DNA from: Sporobolomyces roseus
Taxonomy: Eukaryota; Basidiomycota; Microbotryomycetes; Sporidiobolales; Sporidiobolaceae
Length of the DNA stretch: 64,000 nt
Direction of reading: 5' to 3'
Assembly (NCBI GenBank): GCA_016617785.1
Contig: JADILM010000001.1
Coordinates: 3,100,001 to 3,164,000, forward strand
Position 1 is the stretch's first letter. Each line of letters starts with the position of its first letter. Shown one piece after another: positions 22,239 to 32,336 of the stretch. The position numbers were made by a program, and so were the translations under genes. Under the pieces are notes generated by a model that was not told the origin of the DNA, made no database searches, and saw only the letters and a list, made by a program, of their open reading frames with translations.

Positions 22239-23373
22239 ATGCCTCTTGTGAGTACCGTGATGCTCTTCTACAACGACACGAAACACTCACTCTGTGGCTC
22301 ACGTAGCCGAGGTTCTTCGGAGGTACCAGAGACAAGAGAAGATCCGAAGAGGAAGATTCCGATGATGACCTTACCCCTCTCAATTATCACGCCGGAGTGG
22401 TAAGCTTACCATCCTATATTGAGATGAAATCAAGGTACTGATGGTGTAAACAGCCGGAGGGGCTTCAGACAAAAACGAAGCCCCCTCCTCCCCCTCCTGC
22501 CCAAGCTCCAGCAAACGCTGATCCGACTCCTCCTCCCTCGCCACCCTGGCTTCGCAAGCGTTCAGGCACTCTTTCGACAATCTCCTCAAGGGGCTCAGGT
22601 CATCGTTCTCGTCTAGCTTCCGTCAGCAACTTCTTCACCAGGAGTAGAGAGTCTAGTGACCCTCGAGCGATGGTCATCAAACACATTCCTCAGGTGAGCT
22701 CTTCGTTTCTGCGTCTCTGTGTCTCGTTAATACTGATACAGCTTTCGCCTCACAGTCTACCCCTCATCAATCCCGTACATCTCTTGACAAGGTTCACGAA
22801 GTGAGCTTTCTTTTTTTCTCGTCTCGACTATTTCACCGTTGCTCACTGAGCTACGTCTACGTGACAGGTCAGCGGTCATCAGTCTCATGCATCTCTCCAG
22901 CAAGTCATACAGGGTGAGCCCTCTTCGAAGATCTCGGCTACAAGGAACTGATGATTCTGAGCTGTCGCTGCTCCGCAGAGCGACGAGAACATGGAATGAC
23001 CCCACCCCTTCCACCAAATCCCTTCAATCAGAAACCGCATCATTATCGAGGCGATATGCCGAGCGTACCGCTCCATCATCGGAAGAGGAATGCTCGACAG
23101 CACTTTAGAAGACCTTCGTCTACAACTTCGTTCGAAGAATACGATGCAGAATCAGATGAGGATCCATTCCAGTACGATCATCGCTCTGGCTCATCTCGAC
23201 AGCATCACCAACAGGAGTCTCACGCTGCTTCCCCTCGTCGTCCTCTCCCATCCAGAGTTGCATTACGCGAAGAGGTCTTAGAGCAACTCAAGGACAAAGA
23301 ACAGTCCGCTCGAGGTCTTACAAGGGAGGAAGCCGAACTAGCTAATGAGGTAGATAGAGCTGCCCGTTTCTGA
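22239..23373 (+). CDS. Disordered Ser/Pro/His-rich protein 2 with duplicated 45-nt exon
   Basis: A 9-nt first exon (MPL) joins PRFFGGTRDKRRSEEEDSDD, then a poly-Pro exon (KPPPPPPAQAPANADPTPPP) running to VIKHIPQ. Two consecutive exons of 45 or so nt follow: STPHQSRTSLDKVHE (22756-22800) and VSGHQSHASLQQVIQ (22868-22912). They share HQSxxSLxxV. The last exon (from 22978) encodes ERREHGMTPPLPPNPF, a Ser/His/Arg-rich middle and a helical end, LREEVLEQLKDKEQSARGLT then REEAELANEVDRAARF, stopping at 23373. No known family. The C-terminal helix is the only part likely to fold. Confidence 0.6.
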
Positions 23374-23793
23374 GGTTCTCTGGTAGAACCGTGTATAGGA
23401 AGCTTTGCTCGAAATTAGTGTGCTCTTTTGTTCTGTCAATCCCTCGAGCTCGACACAGTCCATCAGCGTGGTTCGTGACGCATAAGTGCTCTAACTTACT
23501 CTCCGCAATATCCAGGCTTCGTTCCCTCGAGCATGCCCTTGCTTTCGAATCGCTGTTTTGAGCTTCGAGCTTCGAATCACTTGAACTCTCGTCTGAGCCT
23601 GCACTTATTCTTCGCGAATGATTGGTAAGACCTGAGTCTCACTGCTGCCCACACTCGTTCAAAGTGGGTTCGAAAAAGTGCACAAGCCCTCTTTTTGGTT
23701 TCCGACACCCGAAGTTTCCATCTCCTTCCCTTTTCTTCTCTCTTCTCTCTCTCCACTTCTCGTCACTTCTAGTTGAAGTACCTCGATACAGCG
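23374..23793. other. Intergenic between disordered genes 2 and 3
   Basis: 420 bp with no supported gene; a CT-rich leader precedes the next ATG. Confidence 0.4.
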
Positions 23794-24740
23794 ATGTCTT
23801 CTACATGGGTACGTGTCTCACTCATCCTCGTTTCAAGTACTCTTCGCGTCCTTACCGCAAGGTGCTGCTTCTCTCTGGAATTGTAGCTGGGAAGGAGTCG
23901 TACGAAATCGAGCTCAAGCGGAGATGAGGGTCTGGCTAACAGTGTAGATAGTCTCACTTCAAGGGTGCGTCGTCCTTTGCATCCTTCCAGCGAGCTTTGG
24001 CCTTCCAAAATGACGAGCCAATGCTCTTTCAGCAACCCAAATCCAGCCCAGACTCGATGAAAGCCTCAACTGAGTCTCTCGGGCGCGTTCCGACCGCTAC
24101 AAGCTCCAGATCTGATCACTCTTCGCAAGGCCTGAGACGAGCTTACGACTCGATGGCCTCGCTCTTATCCCCTGCGAGGCCTCGAGGTCGTTCTTCAGCA
24201 GCAGAAACCTCAAATCTGAGTGATTCGGAGATATCCAGCAAACATGTGAGTCCTCGCATGAATTCCTCCGCCTGCTTCGGTCATTCTCTAATTGATCGCG
24301 CCCGACATGCAATACAGGGAGACGGGTTCGAGGACTACGACACTTCTCAAATTCCGGATGATTACAGAGCGACAATCGAAGAAGCACATCAGCGCGAACT
24401 TCGAAAACATCGAGGAGAAGAAAGTGAGTCGTCCAAAACTCTCCCACTCCTCCTCCGTAGCTGATCAATGCGATCAACAGATCCTCCCGCGACGGAGAGA
24501 AGACCGATAACTACCGCACGCTACGTTCCAGGTACGACGGATCCTATACTTCCCTGGAATCACAAAGACGCCCCTCGTTCGAAACCCGCAAGTTCGAGAA
24601 ACCGGTCGTCTTCGTCGGTACCTCGCGGATCTGGTCACCGTCGTCAGAGGAAAGGACCCGCTTCGCCACCGGTCATACGTCAACGTGAAGGCGCTGGCGA
24701 CGCTGGACCTGGCAATTTGTCTGATCTCGAAGATTATTGA
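23794..24740 (+). CDS. Disordered Ser/Arg-rich protein 3
   Basis: A 15-nt first exon (MSSTW, 23794-23808) joins, at an acceptor atag near 23950, SHFKGASSFASFQRALAFQN. The body is Ser/Arg-rich (AYDSMASLLSPARPRGRSS), with exons DGFEDYDTSQIPDDYRATIE and RRPITTARYVPGTTDPILPW, ending GAGDAGPGNLSDLEDY at 24740. Introns have consensus ends (gtgagt/cag). No recognised domain; the acidic helical piece DDYRATIEEAHQRELRKHR may fold. The exon 1 join is the weakest point, because the earlier tag acceptor would lead to a stop. Confidence 0.55.
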
Positions 24741-25229
24741 AGCGAACTTTGAAAAATCGAGTTTAGCCGATGCGCTTGGACAACTTCCCTGATTCACACC
24801 TTTCGCTCCCCTTATCGTGTAGTTCCTCTTCTCGATAGGCTATATCTTGTCGATCTTTGCGGCGGTTCTCTCGTTCAACGCCCTTCGCGAATCACTTTTT
24901 TGCAATCTCTCGTTCGCTTCCTTGCATCTTTGTCTCCAGTTACCTCTCGAGAGATCAGGATTCGACGGAGAGCGACTACCGGAACGAGAGGGTGAACCTC
25001 AACTCGTTGCGACGATCAACGTTCGAATCGAGCTTGCGAAATAATCGGATCGGAAGTTCACTCACGAGTCAGATTTCGCGGTACTGTTCTTCCGAGCATC
25101 ATTACGTAGAGCTGAAGTAGCGTCAAACAGCGTCAACAATAAAGTACGTTCAAAAGGCAAAAGTTCCCTCGAAGTTGCGAAGGAAATCCTCTCCTCCCGT
25201 TTCTTCACTTCATTTCATCTCGTCAAAAG
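24741..25229. other. Intergenic upstream of the M13 peptidase
   Basis: 489 bp without a supported gene; presumed promoter and leader of the peptidase. Confidence 0.4.
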
Positions 25230-28200
25230 ATGAGTGATCACCCGCAAGATGAAGAGCAACAACCACTCTTAGGAGATTCAGCAGGTCCAGCTGAACATAC
25301 AGAGTCACAATCATTTAATTCACGACTTAAAACGGCTCTCAACAACCCACTTCGTCTAAACGGTCTCGAGAAAGCTCTCGCTGCTCTCACGGTTCTCTTC
25401 CTATTACTTGGTGCAACAGGCTTTGGACTATTCGCTGGAGAAGCTACCAAATTGGGGAGGGAGAGGAGGGAACACAGGAAAGGTGGGGGGAGACCAACAG
25501 CGACAATTACAGCTACGAGTACTGTATCTGCTCCTACCAGTACCTCGGTACCTCCCACTCATCCACCTAAAGCTCCCGGAGAGATCGTAAGCAGTCATTC
25601 GCTCATCTCGGAATGACGAGGTTTCGCTGAACTTTCGATGAACAGAACGAAGTATGCTTGACTCCCGATTGCGTCAAGACTGCTGCCGAACTACTCTCGA
25701 GGCTCGACTCTACTGGAATCGATCCTTGTCAAGATTTCTACACTTTCGCGAGTAAGTCTTTAACTTCTTGAATTATTTACCTCTTCGAACTCCTGCTGAC
25801 TCGGAAGTACAGATGGAGGCTGGCTCGATGCGAACCCGATCCCAGAGGGGTCTGCTCAGTTTGGGACGTTCCAGCAGATCTCGGACAGAAACGCCAAAAT
25901 CGTTCTCTCGGTCCTCCAACAACCTATCAACAAATCTCTCCCTGCCGCCGATCAACACAACCTCAAGAACTTGCAAAACTTCTGGTCATCATGCACTTCG
26001 GAGGAGACGATCGACAAGAAGGGAGCGAAACCTTTACTCGCCATTCTCGACACTGTCATCGACACTTGGAGAGGGCAAACGGTTCAACCCGAGTTCAACA
26101 TTCAGATTGGATCAGAGTATGAAATCGAGAAGCACAACAAGAAGAAGTCAAAGAAGGAGGGAAAGAAGTGGGATCCCAAAACGAAGATCGCTCGTTTGAA
26201 AAACTCACTTACTTTCCTTCACTCGAGAGGAAAGTCGATCTCAATCTCCTGAGACTGCGTGCTGACTCCTGATCTGTGCAACAGGTATCGACGCTCTCTT
26301 CTCATCGTATCCCGAAGGAGATGTTGGAAAGAATCCCAAGATCGACGTCCTTTGGTTGTCACAATCCGGTTTAGGTCTCCCTTCGAAGGACTACTACAAA
26401 GACAAGAAGATCCTCAGTGAATACCAGAAGGTCGTCGAAGCTGTACTCGAAGACGTCTACTCGGCGAGGAAGGAGAAGGATATGGACGCGAAGAGTCTCG
26501 CGAAAGATGTTGTCAAATTCGAGAAGGAACTCGCAAAGATCTCGCTCGATGTGTGAGTTTACGAGCGTTCTTCTCTCTTTACCGTAAACCGACGTCCTAA
26601 GAATACATGTTCTCACATTCAGCGTCGAGGTTGACGATCCCATCGGTACCTACAACCCTTTCAACTTGTCAGCTCTCCAGAACCTCTTCCCCTCGATCAG
26701 CTTCCCCGACTACTTCGCATCCTTCACTCCTCGACCACGTTACCCTGATCCTGTCATCGTCGCTACTCCCTCGTTCTTCTCAAACTTGTCCAAACTCCTC
26801 GACGATACCGCTCCCGATGTCCTCGAGGCTTACTTCGCTTACGAGACGGCACAATCACTCTCGTCCTTGCTTTCCTCGAAGGACTCGATTCGCAAGAACA
26901 TCGACGCATTCCAATTGAGTCTCGTCGGTCTTCCTCCAGACTCGAAGCGACCTCGTCAGGAAGTTTGCCTCGAGCAGATCACCGACTCGTACGGATTCCT
27001 CGTCGGTCGATACTTTGTACAGAAAGCTTTCCCGGGAGAGTCGAAGGAGTACGCTGAGGAGGTGATCGAAGCGATTATCCAAGCATTCCGGGATCGATTG
27101 CCAGGTTTGAGTTGGTTGGACAAAGTCACTAGGGAGAAAGCAAAGGAAAAGGTTGATGCCATCTCTCACAAGGTAAGCTTACTCTTTACGACTGCGCTCT
27201 CTTCAGTCGTGCTAACACCTGCCCTCTCAAAGATCGGATATCCAACTTCGAATCCAGATACCGAAGATCCCGCTTCTCTCGAACGCTACTACTCGATCAA
27301 CGCTCCGATCACTTCCGACGACTTCTTCGGCAACGTCTTGAGGAGTACGATTGCTGACAAACGCCGAGAATGGGTCAAGGTTGGCAGAGAGCGAGGAGAA
27401 GAATTCGACATGGTTCCTTCTGAAGTCAACGCTTACTACCAGTGAGCTTTCTCAGCCCTTACTCGCAATCTCTGTGAGCTGACGAACCCGTCACAGACCG
27501 TCATCGAATGAAATTGCGTTTCCAGCAGGAATCCTACAGAAACCTTTCTTCTCGAAATCCTGGCCCGAGTACCTCAACTTTGGAAGTTTCGGTGCCATCG
27601 CGGGTCACGAGCTCAGTCACAGTCTGGATCAAGCCGGCCGTCGATATGATAAGGATGGGAAGTTGACTGATTGGTGGACCAAGTAAGTTTTCTCCCTTTT
27701 TCTCTGTGATCGCCTCTCGCAGACTCACTCACCTCTATCTTTATTTAGCGCAACCAACGAACGATTCGAGGAACGCAAACAATGCTTCATCGATCAGTAC
27801 AGCAACTACACGATCACCGGACCCGATGGCAAACAACATCCGATCAATGGACGCTTCACCGACGGAGAAGATACCGCAGACGCAGGAGGAATCGCTCAAG
27901 CTTACAAAGCGTGGATGACTCGTAGGGAGAGTGATCCGAAGGGAGAGAAGTATAACAACGTTTTATTACCTGGATTATCAGAATTCACAAGGGAACAACT
28001 CTTCTTCATCGCTTTCGCTCAAGGTTGGGCTCGTGCCATGACTCCAGCCGAAGCGGTACGTCGTATTCGTGTCGACCCTCACTCGCCAACTCAATTCAGG
28101 GTGCGAGGTCCTCTCTCAAATTCTCAAGCTTTCGCCGAAGCTTTTAATTGTCCTGTTGGTTCGCCGATGAACAACAAGGACAAGTGCTCGGTGAGTCCCG

Positions 28201-28263
28201 TTCCCCTCTGTCGAGTTCGTGAGCGGTGAACTCATGCGCCCTCCTCTCGATCAGATTTGGTAA
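25230..28263 (+). CDS. M13-family zinc metallopeptidase (neprilysin / endothelin-converting-enzyme-like)
   Basis: A type II membrane ectoenzyme that cuts peptides outside the cell or in the secretory pathway. The N-terminus is cytosolic with a dileucine-like PLLGDS, then one membrane segment ALAALTVLFLLLGATGFGLF (about residues 47-66) and a Thr/Ser/Pro stalk. The M13 N-terminal domain starts at CLTPDCVKTAAELLSRLDST with DPCQDFYTFANGGW. The catalytic part has VNAYYQPSSNEIAFPAGI, the zinc helix GHELSHSLD (HExxH), and the third ligand motif GEDTADAGG (ExxxD). The end CSIW corresponds to the family's CxVW C-terminus. All catalytic residues are present, so it should be active. Around ten exons with short introns; stop at 28261-28263. 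Confidence 0.93.
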
Positions 28264-28487
28264 GCAGAATACTTGAAGTTTCGTTGTGAATAAGTCTCGT
28301 TTTTTTTGTCGCTTCCGTTTTCCGATATCATACATTGCAATCAGTACACTCTGTTCAATCATACGGAATGAAGCGAAAGGAGAGAGAAAAATAATTGTCT
28401 CGAAATGGGAAAGAGAGAGAGAGAAGCGAGAACACGCTCTCAACAACCATCTCCAACAAGCTGTCGAACCTGGCTCAGTCATAGGCG

Positions 28488-31400
28488 ATGCGCCACTCTG
28501 CATGGAACTCACCAGCGGCACCTTCTCGTCAAGGTAGCGCGTCGTCGTCTTCTTTCCCTACTTCGAATTCGACTACCTCTCCTTGGAATCCTCTCCCTGC
28601 AAGCAACGATGGAGCGAGTAGTAGTAGTCAATCAGGTCCAGATAGAGTACAGAGCGTGCTGGACCGTGTGTTAGCACAGCTAGATGGGTTCGAGGTGAGT
28701 TGTCAATTCTCCCCCTTCTTTCTCAATCAAGCCAAACTCTCCTCTTCCTCAATAATTACACACAATGGAGGAGCTCGCGAAAGGCAGCGCCATCAGGAGT
28801 AGCTATAGCAAGGACCTGAGATGCTCTCCGAGGTTGTTTCGAGGCGTACTGCGACTCGAGTTGATTTGGAAGATGCGTTGGAGGTGGAAATTAGCGAATA
28901 TCGAAACGACTTCTCTGAGGTGGACAGATCTATCCTGAATGATAGCAGAAGATGCATCAGAGTCAGGCCAGGTCCTGAGCTGGAAGAACTCGTTCAAACT
29001 TCCATAACTTCCACAAGATGAAATCAACAGGAATCACTTCGAATCTACTCGCAAAGACTGACGATTGCTGCTTCTAATGCGTTTACAGGATGATATGGAT
29101 TGTCCACTGTGTCTGGAAGAGATGGATTTGTCCGACCTCAACTTCAAACCTTGTCCTTGTGGTTATCAGGTTCGTTTCTTGCTTTCGCTGTACAAACTTG
29201 CGCGCTCTCTAATGTGCTGACTCACGAAACTTTTGATATATAGATCTGTCGATTCTGTTACCACCATATCAAGGAGAACTTGAATAATCGCTGTCCTGCT
29301 TGTCGAACACCTTACGATGATGCTTCAGTCGAGTTCAAGGCGATCAAGCCAGACGAGCAAGTCCACTCTCTACTTCACTGCTACACAGAGCTTCTTACTG
29401 ACTCGAAGCGTTCGATAGAATGAAACGGCTGCAAGCGGCGAAGAAGTTACGAGACAAGCGGCGAAAAGATGAGGCTCAACGGATTCAACTCAAGGCCGAC
29501 GTTCGAGTGCGACAACGAACTCAAGTACACGTGCAAGGCATGACGACCAAGATAGCGAACGAGGATACACTTCAACAGCTGAAAGGACCCGATTCGTTCG
29601 GTCAATACGGCAAAATCCTCAAACTATTCATGTCGAAACGTTCCGCCAGCGTTACTCAACCCGCATCTCCTCATCCTCACTTCCAACCTGTCAACGTCTA
29701 CATCAACTATCGTACCGCTGCAGAAGCTACGAACTGTATCTCGAACGTCGATGGAACGATTACTGAAGATGGTCACAGATTGAAAGCGATTTGGGGAACA
29801 ACGAGATATTGCCCGAATTATCTCAAGGGGATCAGGTGTCACAACGAGACCTGTACTTTGGCGCATGAACAGGGAGAAGAGATTGAGGGAGCGGGTCCTA
29901 TCGGAAAAGACGAGATCTTCACTTAGTTCGTTTCCTACTTTCCTCGATCTCGACTCCTTCTTATCGCTGATTATTCTTCTATCGACAGTGACAACGAGAC
30001 GATCTCGCGAGTCAAAGCCGTCTTACCTCTAGCAGCCCGCAAACAACCAGAAGCTAGTTTGCCAGCGACAGCATCTTGGGCCTCGAAAGACGCTCCTCGC
30101 CCTCCTTCGACTCCAATTATTCTCAACCCTCATCTTCCTCCACTCTCTGCCACCCTTCCGAAACCTCCCGCACCGCGAACAATCTCTATCGGAAAACCCA
30201 AGAATCACCCTCTTCCCGCTCGCCCTTCCTCTCGCGCCCAGCGAGAAGCTGCCAGCGCTTCTGCGATCGCCAACGCAGCAGCGTCATCATCTTCAGCTGG
30301 AGTATCTTCTTCCCCTTCACCTTCCCCAGCACCCCCTTCGAATCCCCCTTCTCGTTCAGTCTCCATTTCCCTCAAAACTACTTCGAAATCGTCAGCAGCG
30401 AAAGCTTCGACTCCGACTCCTCCTTCAGAACCAGAGACCACACTCGACGACGCTCCTTCGATCCGGCCTACTTCCTCTGTTCGACCCGCTTCTCCTTCCC
30501 CTCCTCCTTCAGATTCCCTCCCTCCTCCTCCAGAACCAGTCTTCGCTGCCGAACCAGAACCTCAGATCGTCTTCTCAGCTCCTCCAGAGTACCCTTCGAT
30601 GCCTTCCTTCCCCGAATTCGGTTTCGGCGAGGGAGCGTTCAGTTTCAGTCTCAACCTCGATGTCAAGGGCAAAGGCAGAGCAATGGAGAACGAGGAGCCA
30701 CCAGTTCCACTACGGGATTTTGGAAACGTCGAAGGTTACGGTCGATCGAGTTCATTAGATCTGTCAGGTTCGGGCGATGGAGGAGCGTTTTCACCCGGAG
30801 GATTCTCAAACACGACTGCTTCGTCCTACATTGGTTCATTCGATCCTTTCGCGGAACCATCGTTTGGAGGAGGTAGCCTCGACCTCAGGAGCCCTTCGCC
30901 GAGTCCACCATCGACTGCAGGAGGAGAAGACCTTTCGAGGCGTAGCTCACGATTCGGATTCGCGAGAAGGGAATCTTCGACGATGGGAAAGAATGCAGGA
31001 GATCTCGTTTCGGCCCTCGCGAGGTCTGCCTTCTCTGGTGGGATTGGACGAGAACCTTCGCCAAATGGATTACCGGGAGGAGTCCCTTTCGCACCTCCAG
31101 GTATCGGTCTTCCTCCTCGATCCAGTGCTCCTTCCGCTGCGTTCAACGGATTGCCTCCACTCGGTACATCAAACGAGAACTTATGGCCTTCCAACGCTAC
31201 TCCTTCCTTCCCTCCCGGCGTCCTTCGTTCCCTCGCCTCGCCCAACGCTTCGAACGCTTCTTCGCCTCAACTCTCGCCTCGCGGTCGAAACGGTGCCTTA
31301 CCTCCTCCTTCGCAAGGTCAACAGCAGCAGCAACAACAGCAGCAGCAACAGCAACATCATTTCGGTCCTCCTCCCGGAATCACTGGCCCACCTCCTTCCG

Positions 31401-31912
31401 CTGCCAACTCTGCACTCCCTCCACCTCCCGGAATCGGCCTCTCTCGTGCTCCTATCCCTGCCGCTTCCTTCCCACTTCCTCCTCCTGCTCCGAGACCGAC
31501 CAACAGCAACTCGTCAAACGTTGCGAAGGAAGATCTGCTCGCCCTCATTGCCGCTGCGCAAGCGAGTTCGTCGAAACAACACCAGAACGACAACAACAAC
31601 CCTCCTCCCTCTCACCCTTTCTTCTCCGACCCTGCTATTCTCAACGCTCGACTTGCCAGCTCTCACCAGCCTCAGCAATCTCAAGCGAACGGATTAGGAG
31701 GTCTAGGAGGAGGAAATGGAGGAAATGGAGGAAATGCTTTGGATGCCCTCTTCGCACAAGCTCAAGCACAGCAACAACAGCAACAACCTGGTGCCTACCC
31801 TCCTGGAATGCGTCCTTTCGGTATGCCTCCTCAACATCAGCAGCAGCATCAACAAGGTCCTCCACCTCCCGGAATGTATCGCCAAGGTCCACCTGGAATC
31901 GGCAAAGCCTAA
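28488..31912 (+). CDS. NOT4: CCR4-NOT complex E3 ubiquitin ligase Not4
   Basis: Not4 ubiquitinates ribosomal and nascent-chain substrates and belongs to the CCR4-NOT complex. The C4C4 RING is complete across a splice: CPLCLEEMDLSDLNFKPC, CGYQICRFCYHHIKENLN, CPACRTPY. Then come the helical linker RLQAAKKLRDKRRKDEAQR, an RRM (VHVQGMTTKIANEDTL, YGKILKLFMSKRSA, VNVYINYRTAAEATNC), and a CCCH finger (CPNYLKGIRCHNETCTLAH). The remaining 550 residues are Pro/Ser/Gln-rich with a Gln run near 31318-31353 and several PPPGI/PPGM motifs. The start MRHSAWNSPAAP at 28488 is the first in-frame ATG, but a 396-nt intron (28695-29090) follows it, so the extreme N-terminus is less certain. The intron at 29357-29418 has a GC donor. 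Confidence 0.93.
31318..31356 (+). repeat. CAG/CAA repeat encoding a Gln run in NOT4
   Basis: A mixed CAG/CAA tract encodes about twelve consecutive Gln followed by His-His. Codon mixing should keep it more stable than a pure CAG run. Confidence 0.9.
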
Positions 31913-32336
31913 ACCTTACCTTCTCTCTCCCACCCCTTCCCTTTTCCTCACCTTCCCCTCCCTCCTTCGTCGTGTTACCCACCGCTCTTCCCGTTTTCCA
32001 CCATTTTCCCTTTAATCACTCAAAATCACTCCTTTTTCTCCCCTTCTTCGATCCCCTTTGACTTTGCACACACTCTCTCTCTCTTGGACTTCTCGGGACT
32101 TCTCTGCGCTTTTTTCGACTATTTGGCGGTAGAATAAGAAAGGTGGAGGATTTGCGAATTGACAGAAAAAGCGTTGCGCAAAGCTTTTGGTTTTCTCAGG
32201 CTCCACTCGCTGTCTCGACCATCCCGTGGATTGATGGATAGTGGATTGATGGATAGAACGACGTATTGCTAGATTGCGAATGGTAAAATCTGCTAGAGGA
32301 AAGTACATAACAGGTGAAGAAACTTGCGATTACTAC
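31913..32336. other. Convergent 3' region, NOT4 / PIF1
   Basis: 424 bp, extremely pyrimidine-rich just after the NOT4 stop. It includes a short direct repeat near 32221-32252 (two copies of gtggattgatggata). No gene seen. Confidence 0.5.

Noticed and set aside
30076..30876. Long Ser/Arg-rich frame inside NOT4
   Set aside because: A shadow of the Pro/Ser-rich NOT4 tail in another frame; repetitive codons remove stops.
31183..32061. Second long alternative frame inside NOT4
   Set aside because: Same explanation: biased codon use in the Pro/Gln-rich tail keeps other frames open.
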